Of a DNA stretch of 64,000 bases, positions 52,493 through 63,148 are shown piece by piece. The notes under the pieces were generated by a model, which searched no databases, was not told where the DNA came from, and was given only the letters and a program-made list of their open reading frames with translations. The stretch comes from Ampelocalamus luodianensis (lineage: Eukaryota; Streptophyta; Magnoliopsida; Poales; Poaceae): positions 62,001-126,000 of the forward strand of contig JAYEVH010000131.1 in assembly GCA_036346255.1 (NCBI GenBank). The letters run 5' to 3'. Position 1 is the first letter of the stretch; every line of letters begins with the position of its first letter. The position numbers and the translations under genes are program-made.

Positions 52493-55400
52493 TGTCAGAC
52501 CCGGATTTCGTAATCCAGAATCCTCTCTGAAAATACTGCGCTATTCCCTGGATCAGTAGATAGCGCTCACAGGATACATTACTGAATCATTTCATACATC
52601 GCATAGACCAAACCATTCATTAATACAAGCAATAGAGTTCAAATAGACCACGTCGGGTCGAGTTTATTCATTACAAAACCTCGAGTACGATAGCGGAAGC
52701 AAAAGGGTAGGGCAAGTCTCTCCACAGGTAAGCGACTGGGGTACCCTGTGTACGACCGATGTTAGCCAAGGGCTTGGATAATATAGGATGGACACAAGTA
52801 CCGACGGAACCAACTGGACTGAGGCGAGACCTAGACTACAAGAACTATGCTACTCTTCTTCATTTCCTTGCTCCTCGGCGTCCAGGTCCTCGTAGTAGGT
52901 GTAGTCTCCACGATCCACGGGTTTTGAGGGTTGGGGGAAAGAGCGAGGATGAGCACAACTTCCATGCTCGCGAGCCAACACACAGAATGCAATATTATAC
53001 ATGCAAGACTTAACAAAGATGGCTCGGGTTCTTTTATTTGCGCAAAGCAATATTTTAAATACCCATATTAGAAAGTCCTATCACTTAGCATTTTAATCAA
53101 ATTGTATTTTGTTAAAGAGATTATTTGTGCAATAATTATAACAGTAGAGGCTACCTCCACCTCATGCTTATTTTTGCTGGTGGTTACATCCACCTATTAA
53201 AAACACTGGGTACGACTACCCAGGAAAAACCAAATCCATGGTCACAACGATCCATCACATTTTATCCCACCCACTTTATAAATAGAACTAACTCATGTAA
53301 GTTCCTATGTCCGCCCTTGACCGTGGGCACGGCTATTCGAACAGTTTATTACACTCTACAGAGATTGTACACTTTATCCACAAGAGACAATCATCTTGAC
53401 ATGTACACATGTTTCCGTAGACATGTGAGTCAAGGGGAGACCGTCACAAGGCCTTTACAATGCATCCCCTAGTATTTGTCACACCCGCTAAGGTTTCACC
53501 TGAGAAGGGTTACGCTTACATAGACCCGTCAACCCTTTCCCAGACCCCCTCTTACGCCACACGGCTTATGCTCACATAGACCCATAAGTCGTACACCCCA
53601 ACCCATAACCACAAAGGCTTATGGCGTAGCGGGTCATCTGTCTGGTGCAACTCATACTAACGGATACAAATTATTTAGCCAGGTCGACACCATTATAGAC
53701 ATGTGGTTGTACTGTTTTACATTAGGAGGTCATCACAGGATTAAGTCCTTAAGGGCCATCTGGGCGGTTCATACCACATACCATCCACAAACCAACATTC
53801 CTTAGGCTGCATTAGCACCCACCAACATATCATCCATCATACCATCCGCCCAGATGTGATAAGTAATTTTTAGGGTTTTTGAGAGGTAGGAAGATATATC
53901 AATACATCTATCTTAGTCATTTACATCCAATAACTGCCCAAAATCTATGTTCATTTTTAAAAGATGATGAATGGGGTAGATAAAACCTCGATACTTAAGC
54001 AAGGCTAGCATGGCGCTTAAGTATAGCCTATAACTAGTATAATTACCAAATAATTACTAGGGTGTCAAGGATTTAAGGCAATTCAATTATCAAGGGGTGG
54101 TGTAATAATATTTAAACATCAAATTGACATTTAACTACCTTAGGGTTTTTAACATACATTTGCATAAGGAAATTAAAGCATGCAATTTGATATTTTAAAA
54201 GAACATAATTTACATAAAATGTAGGTTCAATATGATCAAAGTGTTGACTCGCCTGGGTCTAGGGCTAGGTGCTCTGAATACTCCTGAGCTTGATCGAAGT
54301 GGGGGTCTCCGGCTTCTCCAAACTCTACGTGAACGATCGTACCGGAAAAAGAAACAAGCGAGCAAACAAAACAAATAAGCAACAATAATCATCAAATGAA
54401 CTCCAAAATGAACCAAACTAGCACCAACAGCCAGAACTTGATTTTAGAAATATTTAGAAACAAACTTCAAAAATTTTCGAGTTGAAATGAGGGAGAAAAG
54501 AGATTTTAAAGTCTCTCTTTTGGATCAAAATAGAAAAACAAAGGAAAAACAACAAAAAAAAAGAAAAATTGAAAGTGGCCCACGGCTTCGGCGCTTCGGC
54601 CCAGCGCAAATGGGCCAGGCGCGCGTGAGGTCCGCGATGCTCGGCTGCAAAGAAAGAGAGGGTGGGCGGGGTTCTCTTGGCCCAAAGAAAAAGAGAGAGG
54701 GGGAGGCGGTTAGGGCAGAGGGGAGGGGACGGCGCTGGCGGCGACGGGGCTGCCCTAGGACGGCGGCGGCAGCCACGAGGCGGCGGTGGTGACGGGGCTC
54801 ACCGTATCGGCAATGGAGTGGAGAACGGCGGTGCGGCGGCCAACTGGAAGGTGAGTGACTTCGACTTTTTCGCTTGGCTTTCTTGCTCGGGGAGGAAGGG
54901 GATAAGTGAGGGGGTTCGGCCGGAGGGGGAAAAGGTTCGTGCTTTGGCTTCTTGGTGACGGGAGCAAGGGGGAGCTCGTCTCTTCTTATAGCCGAAGGGG
55001 AGGGGACTTTGGAGTCGGGGAGGATGGGGTGGCCGTTGACCTTAGGGCGGCGCAAGAACTGAGGATGCACTGGCGAGTGAGCTGCGCGGCATGGGTGCAC
55101 GCGATGGTCGAGGCGGAAAAGAGGGGATGGGACGGGACGAGGGCACGATCGCCGGGCGGCCTGACGCGGGAAGCGGGGTCTTGGCCGAAGAGCCGAGATG
55201 GCCGGGTGCAGGCGGCGTGGCCGGGGAAAACGACGCGTCGGGTGCGCGCGAAGGCCGAGGCAGCGTAGTGGCTGCAGACCCGTGGAGAGGGAGGCGACGG
55301 GGAGAGGGCACGGTTGCTGGGGCGCTGACACGGCCAGCGAGGGCGGAGGAGCAGGGCATGGCGGTGCCAGGGCTAGGGAGGTAGGGAAGAAGGGCTAGGG

Positions 55401-55518
55401 AGATTTGGGGGGGGGTTTGCAATATGAGTTTTTGAAGTTTTGTGAGATTTTGGCAATTGAATCTTTTGAACAAACGAACTTCCAAAATCTTCATGCCAAA
55501 AGAAAATTGGGTGTTACA
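52493..55518 (-). repeat. Gypsy 3 3' LTR (3026 bp)
   Basis: On the minus strand it starts TGTAACACCC at 55518 and ends GGGTCTGACA at 52493. The high-coordinate third (54560-55400) is GC-rich. It includes the intact counterpart (54266-54280) of the site where hAT B went into the other LTR, and a 255-bp stretch (about 53885-54140) missing from the other LTR. Confidence 0.9.
53147..53427 (-). other. Stem-loop array in gypsy 3 3' LTR
   Basis: Five short hairpins in 280 bases: GAGG/CCTC (53147-53157), GGTGGTTACATCCACC (53179-53194), CTGGGTACGACTACCCAG (53206-53223), GCCC/GGGC (53313-53328) and CACATGT/ACATGTG (53406-53427). All are also present in the 5' LTR at 62252-62538; there the second has TATAT in place of TACAT, with the arms kept. 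Confidence 0.5.
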
Positions 55519-55561
55519 AAACGTACCCACCTTAAAAAGAATCTCGACCCCGAGATTCGAG

Positions 55562-56860
55562 CTACTCAGAGAATAGATAGGGGTAGTCTAACTTCAGCTG
55601 ATCTTCGCGCTCCCAAGTGGCTTCTCTCTCCGAGTGGTTGCTCCATTGCACTTTGCATAAACGGATGATCTGACGGCTTGTTTGCTTCTCCACGACATCA
55701 AGAATCTTGATCGGATGTTTTGGATATGACAAGTGTTTCTGGAGTGCGATGGTTTCAATTAGAGCTTGCTCTTCAGGTACTCTGAGGCATTTCTTGAGCT
55801 GAGAGACGTGGAACACATTATGGACATCTGACAAACTTTTTGGTAATTCCAGTTGATAGGCTACCTCCCCACACTTGGCGGTGATTGGGAACGGGCCTAT
55901 GTACCTCGGCGCAAGCTTGGCTTTCACTTTAAATCTTAGTATTCCTCGAAGGGGTGATACTTTTAGATATACATGATCTCCAACTTCAAAAGTCAATTCT
56001 CTACGACGATTGTCGGCATAACTTTTCTGTCTAGACTGTGCAGCTTGTAGACGATCTCTGATCAATCGGACTTTCTCTTCCGCTTGCTTGAGGGTATCTG
56101 GTCCGAAGATATAACCTTCTCCTGATTCTGACAAATGCAAGGGAGTTCTGCATTTTCTCCCATAGAGTGCTTCAAACGGGGACATCTTCAGACTGGATTG
56201 GTAACTATTGTTGTAGGCGAATTCTGCATACAGTAGGCATCTCTCCCAGTCTATGGTAAACTCTAAAGCATAAGCCCGAAGCATATCTTCTAGAATCTGA
56301 TTTACTCTTTCTGTCGGTCCATCAGTCTGTGGGTGATATGCTGTGCTGAAGTTTAAGTGGGTTCCCAGTACATCATGTAGACTAGACTAGAAATGCGAGG
56401 TAAACTGGGAACCTCGATCCGAGACTATCCTCTTGGGTACTCTATGCAGACACACGATACGAGTCATATATAACTCAGCTAATTTATCTCCCTTGTAGGT
56501 GGTCTTCACAGGGATGAAATGGGCAACTTTGGTTAATCTGTCAATTATGACCCATACAGAATCATATCCGGTCTTGGTTCGTGGCAGACCAGTAATGAAA
56601 TCCATTCCAATTTCTTCCCACTTCCACTGAGGGATTTGCAGTGGTTGCAGTAATCCTGCAGGTCTCTGGTGTTCGGCTTTGATCCGTTGGCACACATCGC
56701 AACAAGCTACGAACTCGGCGATATCTCTCTTCATTCGCGGCCACCAATATAGACTCTTCATATCTTGATACATCTTGGTGCTGCCTTGGTGTAGGGTGTA
56801 CGCTGAGCTATGAGCTTCTTTTAGAATCAATTCTTTGAGCTCCTTTTGGTGGGGAACAAA
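55562..56860 (-). pseudogene. Gypsy 3 integrase with chromodomain
   Basis: Zinc-binding part HSSAYTLHQGSTKMYQDM to CDVCQRIKAEH (56830-56680); core with MDFITGLPRTKTGYDSVWV (first Asp) and RIVSDRGSQFTSHF (second Asp), then a TAG at 56384; the third catalytic part TDGPTERVNQIL lies around 56320, where Pro/Thr replaces the usual Gln/Ser; then FAYNNSYQSSLKMSPFEAL and LAPRYIGPFPI; finally the chromodomain-like tail ending DYPYLFSE. Chromodomains direct insertion toward certain histone marks. One stop codon; no frameshift. Confidence 0.88.
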
Positions 56861-58192
56861 GAGACGTTTCCTATACCATAGGATTCCTTGTTGGTCTTCA
56901 ACCATCTTTGAGGCCTTTCCTTTGGCCATAAGATGTTTAAACTTCTGAACTCCAGGGTGTCCTTTCTGAGCAGTCTTGATTTGTTCTTCTAAGGTTGGTT
57001 GAACTTCCATAGCTGCTAAGGTGCCTTGTTCTACTAACTCGAGGTTAAGTGGCTCTAATTCCTTGTAAAGCTTAGGTTGATGCTCTTGAACCATAACATT
57101 ATTGCAGTAGGACTTACGGCTTAATGCATCGGCCACTACATTAGCCTTTCTAGGATGGTAATGAACATCCAAGTTGTAATCCTTAATTAGTTCTAACCAT
57201 CTTCTTTGTCGGAGGTTGAGGTCTGTTTGGGTGAAAATATACTTAAGACTTTTGTGGTCCGTATAGATATTACAATGATTTCCAATCAAGTAATGCCGCC
57301 AAATCTTTAGGGCATGCACTACGGCTGCTAACTCCAAATCATGAGTGGGATAGTTGTCTTCATGTGGACGGAGTTGTCTGGATGCATATGCCACGACTTT
57401 TCCTCCTTGCATAAGTACGCAGCCAAGACCTTGGCGCGAAGCATCACAATAGACTTCAAAGTCCTTGTGTATGTCTGGCAAGACTAACACTGGTGCAGTA
57501 GTTAACTTCTTCTTTAACTCTTGGAAACTCTTTTCACAGGCTTCTATCCATTCATACTTCTTTTCCTTCTTGAGCAGGTGGGTCATTGGTCTGGATAGTT
57601 TGGAGAATCCTTCAATGAAGTGTCTGTAGTATCCGGCCAATCCGAGAAAACTACGCACTTCGGTCACTAGGGTTGGTTGTTTCCATTCCAACACTGCTTC
57701 TACTTTGGATGGGTCTACTACGACTCCTCCAGCGGATACAATATGTCCAAGGAAACTGATCTCCTGAAGCCAAAATTCACACTTGCTGTACTTGGCATAC
57801 AACTGATGTTCTTTAAGTTTCTCCAGGACCAAATGTAGATGTTCAACATGTTCCTCATTAGTCTTGGAGTAGATTAAGATGTCGTCTATGAACATGACAA
57901 CAAACTTATTCAGGTATTCCATGAATACTTTGTTCATAAGGTTCATGAAGTAGGCTGGTGCATTTGTCAAGCCAAACGACATAACCGTGAACTCATACAG
58001 GCCATACCGGGTGGTAAAAGCTGTTTTAGGGATGTCCTCAGCCCTGATCTTAAGCTGATGGTATCCTGACCTTAGGTCTATCTTGGAGAACACTGTTGCT
58101 CCTGACAGCTGATCGAATAGATCATCATTGCGGGGCAAGGGATACTTATTCTTGATGGTCACCTCATTGAGGACTCTGTAATCCACACACAA
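56861..58192 (-). pseudogene. Gypsy 3 reverse transcriptase and RNase H
   Basis: Open from just after the TGA at 58193-58195. Shows CVDYRVLNEVTIKNKYPLPR, FSKIDLRSGYHQLKIRAED, the catalytic motif in FVVMFIDDILIYSKTNEEH (57895 region), and QEISFLGHIVSAGGVVVDP. RNase H begins about 57460 with VYCDASRQGLGCVLMQ and continues to HYHPRKANVVADALS. All key residues are visible, so this part was the best kept. It copies the RNA into DNA. Confidence 0.9.
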
Positions 58193-59077
58193 TCAGGCGG
58201 TGCCATCCTTTTTCTTAACAAAAAGTACTGGCGAACCCCTGGGGGATGAGCTAGGCCTAATGAATCCTTTTTCCTGTAATTCTTCCATCTGTGTCTTAAG
58301 CTCTTCAAGCTCATCAACTGCCATCCTATATGGCCTTTTGGCAATTGGGGCTGTTCCTGGCTTTAGGTTGATCACAAATTCGATGTCTCGGTCTGGTGGC
58401 ATGCCAGGTAATTCTTCTGGAAAAACTTCCGGGTAATCTTGAACTACAGGTGTTGTTTCTAGAGTCACCTTCTCGAGGTTATGGATTGTACGATCCAAAC
58501 CTGAGGAGCGGTCTACATTAACCTTTATTGTGGTGCCCGGGTTTTTGGTGAGTACCACCTTTCTGTTGGCACAGTCTATCATACCTTGGTATCGGGCCAA
58601 CCAATCCATCCCTAGGATGATGTCCAGAGTTTGGGACTGAAGCACTAAGAGGTTTGCTAGGAATCCAGAATTTTCCATAGCAATCTCTACTCGGGGACTT
58701 ACTAAGGTAGTTGTCAAGGGTCCCCTGGGTGAACTAAGTACCATAGGTTTCTTTAGCTTAAAGGTTGGCAACTTAAGCCTTTCAACAAATTTTCTTGATA
58801 TAAAAGAATGTGAAGCTCCAGAATCAAACAAAACTTGTGCTGGTACTGATTTAACAGAGAACGTACCCATTAGAACTCCTATAGCTTCCTGAGCCTCCTC
58901 GGCTATGACGTGGTTCACATGACCACGGTTTGGTGTTGAGGTAGATCTAGTTGCTTGCGGGGCCTGATGGTTCTTGCTTGGAGCTGATGTTTGACCTTGA
59001 GCTGGTGTGGCTCCCGAGTTGAACTTTGCGGGAGTGTTCTGACGTTGAGGGCATCGATTGGCGAAGTGTCCTTTCAC
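58193..59077 (-). pseudogene. Gypsy 3 zinc knuckle, protease and start of reverse transcriptase
   Basis: Text HCFHCGVKGHFANRCPQ gives a CCHC knuckle. The aspartic protease active site is FDSGASHSFISRKFVERLKL near 58820, with ILGMDWLARYQGMIDC. The segment ends PGMPPDRDIEFVINLKPGTA and SPVLFVKKKDGTA before the TGA at 58193. The TGA probably replaces Arg (CGA). Same frame as gag and as the following part. Confidence 0.88.
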
Positions 59078-60141
59078 TCCACAGTGGAAGCAGTGGAGAT
59101 GAGCTGCTGGATTGCTTGTTGCAAGCTGTCCGGCGGGGCGAATAATGCGAAAACCATTCCCATTGGTTCGCGGGGCTAGAGCTTGAGTTCCTTGTGGGGA
59201 AACTACAGCTGGTTTAAATGATGAGCTGCCAGGGAATGTTGACTTCTAAGGAATGCCACCTTGCGGCTTCTGGAATACCATCTTTCTCTTGTGGCTAACT
59301 TCCGCAATCTTCTTCTCGTTTTCCAGCACGAGAGCTTTGTTGACCAAGTGGTGGAAGCTGGGGAAATCGTGGAGGATAAGTTGGCTTCTCATATCTCCGC
59401 GTATTCCTTCCACAAAGCGATCAATCTTCTCTTCTTCATCAGCTACGTCACTGGGAGCGTAGCGAGCAAGCTGTTTGAACTTGGTTAGATATTCATTAAC
59501 TATCATTTGACCTTGCTTGAGAGTTCTGAACTCATTCTTCTTTAGCCTCATTGTACCAGCGGGCACAAAGTTAGTCTTGAAGGCGGTTTTGAACTCGTTC
59601 CAGGAGATTGGCTGCCATGCGGGTGCGGTCTCTTCCAGCTATACTTCAGAAATTGCTTCGACAGCGGCGGGTTCCTGTTGATCTCCAGTCGCGGATGCTA
59701 CTGCTTCTGCTTCTTCTTCTCCTACCACTGGGCTTTCACTACCTCGAGCAGCGAGGTAGTTTTCCCACCAAGCAGCAGCGACTCCTTTCAGTTGGTGGGT
59801 GGCAAAGTCCACTTTATCTTCCTCAGAGCATCGAGCTAGGCGAAGCTTCTTCTCAGTATCCCTGAGCCAATCTTCTACTTTCAGGGGTTCATCCGCTGAT
59901 GCAAAGGTAAGAGGTCTTGTCCTAAGGAAATCTGCTAGCTTAGAGTGGCGACTGGTTGCTCCTACTTGTTGATTAGCGAGCAAGGCTTGGAGGATTTGGG
60001 CTTGCTGTTGCATAACTTGTGCCATTGTTGGGTGCTCTGGCGGTAGGGGAGGTAGGTCTTGACCACGACCACCACCACGGCCTCTTCCTCGGCCTGCTGC
60101 GAAAGCACCACGGACTGGGCAGCAGCTCTCCTTGGTGCCAT
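59078..60141 (-). pseudogene. Gypsy 3 gag
   Basis: Start ATG at 60141 (MAPRRAAAQ); a one-base change soon after shifts the Arg/Gly-rich tail (visible as RGRGRGGGRG in the next frame), and the main frame is then open from MAQVMQQQAQILQALLANQQ (60025). The capsid (retrotrans_gag) part reads PLKVEDWLRDTEKKLRLARC, DFATHQLKGVAAAWWENYLA, and GTMRLKKNEFRTLKQGQMIV. In-frame TAGs stand near 59636 and 59243. Forms the particle shell. Confidence 0.85.
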
Positions 60142-60448
60142 CTGAAGAAACACTAAGGCTTAGAACTAGAGAGGGATATATGAGGGTTCACTAGCCCTCT
60201 AAAGCATACATAGAAGAAATTCAAGCCAAACGAAACAAATCAAATATGATACAAAGCCTGAATGGCTACAATTCATTAATATTAAGGGGGAATTATGTGT
60301 TACATGACTCCTGGGACACAGCATATAGGCCATGCAAAGCCATGACACGAGATACAAAACACAACGTCTACAAAAGAGGGACAAGAAAAGTGCTTGCAAC
60401 CCAAAAGACTACCTAGTAAGCACTGCTAATCAACCGAGTCTATCCTGG
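60142..60448. other. Spacer between extra ORF and gag
   Basis: No reading frame of interest. Leader of gag in the element RNA. Confidence 0.4.
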
Positions 60449-61365
60449 CTACTCCTCCAATGGGTGCTTACCACCGCAAGTGGTGAAGTTACCCGGGGAT
60501 TGGGAACGGCTATGACTGATGGTCGGCGAGCGGGAACGGGTACGATCGCTGCCGAGGCTGGGCGAGCGGGAATGGCTGGGGCTGTGTCCACGACTGGACT
60601 CTCCAAGGCTGCGGCCAGACGGTGGCGGACGCACTTTCTTCCGTGCCGTGAGCAGGGTGTGGGGTTCTCCAGGTGGAAAACGTCGGCCTGGCACCGGGTT
60701 GCCGGGGACGACGACGTGAGCAACAGGAGCTGGGGCAGCAGTAGGAGCTAGGGCGGCGGCTGCAGTGGTGGCTCTGAGGCGTGCCAACTCTGCAACAATG
60801 GCATCTCTCTCCCGCCTAACCTCATGGTGAGCTTCATCATCTCTGAACATGTTATTGCGGAGGGTGTCAGAGTGCTCGTAGCTGCTGGTGAGGAGGTACC
60901 GAAGCGTTCCGATCTCATCAACGGCGTCAGCGAGGGCAGCTGTCAAGGCCTGCGTGAGCTGGAGCTGATGTGACAGGCGCGGGTCGTCTGTTCGGACGTG
61001 GCGGATCTCTGGTTAAAGCTCTCCCTCTTGGAGAATCGGATAGAAGCAGAAGGGCGACCTTAGCTGAAGGTCATCATGCATCTGGCACATGTGAGACGTG
61101 CTGCATCCTGGACAGCGTCCACAGCACGACTCCTGGGGTGCTCAGCCCTGAAGGTATGAGTGTTGAACTCACCCTCCCTGGCATAAAGGAAGACCTCCAT
61201 GCTCCAGGTCTCTCGGTCCAAAACCTGAGTCATCCGGCCCATGAAGGTAGCCGGATGGTAGTAACCCAGATACTGCATCAGCTGACGCAGAATCACCACG
61301 AAGCCTCCGAAGTCTTCTCCATGTGAGAAAAAGTCCCACGGGCCATCGGACGACAGTGTGGCCAT
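60449..61365 (-). pseudogene. Extra ORF upstream of gag in gypsy 3 (SR-rich)
   Basis: Sense ORF between primer site and gag. First part from ATG 61365: MATLSSDGPWDFFSHGEDFG, QLMQYLGYYHPATFMGRMTQ and YAREGEFNTHTF. After a frame change near 61070 and a stop near 61015, a second part has LADAVDEIGTLRYLLTSS, an Arg/Glu-rich helix (EAHHEVRRERDAIVAELARL) and a Ser/Arg tail (SRGHSPSHSRSPSLGSDRTR). The tail resembles nuclear SR-type low-complexity sequence. I do not recognise a defined family; similar upstream ORFs of uncertain role are known in plant gypsy elements. Confidence 0.55.
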
Positions 61366-61556
61366 CTATAATTTTGAAAATAGGAGAGTCAGCAACAGAG
61401 TAAAAACTCAAGTGAAGTAGAGATGAGTAAAGAACTAAGAGGGATGAATGAGAGCAATAAATACGCTACATTTTGCCAAAGCTTTTCTTAGGTTTTGAAA
61501 ATAGGACTCGAGACCTTAGGCAACGACCAATCTAACTAAGGCTCCTACAGTCGTAT

Positions 61557-61568
61557 GCTCTGATACCA
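61557..61568 (-). promoter_or_regulatory. Gypsy 3 primer-binding site (initiator Met tRNA)
   Basis: TGGTATCAGAGC on the minus strand, four bases inside the 5' LTR end (GTCCGACA). Complementary to initiator Met tRNA. Confidence 0.92.
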
Positions 61569-61572
61569 GCTC

Positions 61573-63148
61573 TGTCGGACCCGGATTTCGTAATCCAGAA
61601 TCCTCTATGAAAATACTGCGCTATTCCCTGGATCAGTAGATAGCGCTCACAGGATACATTGATGAATCATTTCATACATCGCATAGACCAAACCATTCAT
61701 TAATACAAGCAATAGAGTTCAAATAGACCACGTCGGGTCGAGTTTACAATAGGGCCGACCAGGCCAAATGAGTTCATTACAAAACCTCGAGTACGATAGC
61801 GGAAGCAAAAGGGTAGGGCAAGTCTCTTCACAGGCAAGCGACTGGGGTACCCTGTGTACGACCGATATTAGCCAAGGGCTTGGATAATATAGGATGTACA
61901 CAAGTACCGACGGAGCCAACTGGACTGAGGCGAGACCTAGACTACAAGAACTATGCTACTCTTCTTCATTTCCTTGCTCCTCGGTGTCCAGGTCCTCGTA
62001 GTAGGTGTAGTCTCCACGATCCAAGGGTTCTGAAGGTTGGGGGAAAGAGCGAGGATGAGCCAACTTCCGTGCTCGCGAGCCAACACACAGAATGCAATAT
62101 TATACATGCAAGGCTTAACAAAGATGGCTCGGGTTCTTTTATTTGCGCAAAGTAATATTTTAAATACCCATATTAGAAAGTCCTATCACTTAGCATTTTA
62201 ATCAAATTGCATTTTGTTAAAGAGATTATTTTTGCAATAATTATAACAGTAGAGGCTACCTCCACCTCATGCTTTTTTTTGCTGGTGGTTATATCCACCT
62301 ATTAACAACACTGGGTACGACTACCCAGGAAAAACCAAATCCATGGTCACAACGATCCATCACATTTTATCCTACCCACAAAGGTTTTATAAATAGAACT
62401 AACTCATGTAAGTTCCCATGTCCGCCCTTGACCGTGGGCACAGCTATTCGAACAGTTTATTACACTCTACAGAGGTTGTACACTTTACCCACAAGAGACA
62501 ATCATCTTGACATGTACACATGTTTCCGTAGACATGTGAGTCAAGGGGAGACCGTCACAAGGCCTTTACAATGCATCCCTCAGTATTTGTCACACCCGCT
62601 AAGGTTTCACCTGAGAAGGGTTACGCTCACATAGACCCGTCAACCCTTTCCCAGACCCCCTCTTGTGCCACACGGCTTACACTCACATAGACCCGTAAGT
62701 CGTACACCCCAACCCATAACCACAAAGGCTTATGGCATAGCGGGTCATCTGTCTGGTGAACTCATACTAACAGATACAAATTATTTAGCCAGGTCGACAC
62801 CATTACAGATATGTGGTTGTACTGTTTTACATTAGGAGGTCGTAAAACAGTAGGAGGTCATCACATGATTAAGTCCTTAAGGGCCATCTAGGCGGTTCAT
62901 ACCACATACCATCCACAAACCAACATTCCTTGGGCTGCATTAGCACCCACCAACATACCATCCATCATACCATCCGCGCAGATGTGATAAGCAATTTTTA
63001 GGGTTTTTGAGAGGTTTTTAACATACATTTGCACAAGGAAATTAAAGCATGCAATTTGATATTTTAAAAGAACATAATTTGCATAAAATGTAGGTTCAAT
63101 ATGATCAAAGTGTTGACTCGCCTGGGTCTAGGGCTAGGTGATCTGAAT
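61573..63148 (-). repeat. Gypsy 3 5' LTR, part up to hAT copy B
   Basis: Collinear with 52493-54275. Differences: a roughly 30-bp insertion near 61746, a tandem duplication of GTAAAACAGTAGGAGGTC-like text near 62840, and loss of about 255 bp after 63010 (GAGAGG joined to TTTTTAAC). It ends in GATCTGAAT where hAT B starts. The rest lies beyond the window. Confidence 0.9.
62252..62538 (-). other. Stem-loop array in gypsy 3 5' LTR
   Basis: Same five hairpins as 53147-53427, with GGTGGTTATATCCACC in place of GGTGGTTACATCCACC, so only the loop changed. Confidence 0.5.

Noticed and set aside
54525..55331. 268-codon frame inside the gypsy 3 LTR
   Set aside because: GC-rich LTR composition explains it; Pro/Arg/Ser-rich, no domain, and inside U3/R of a retrotransposon.
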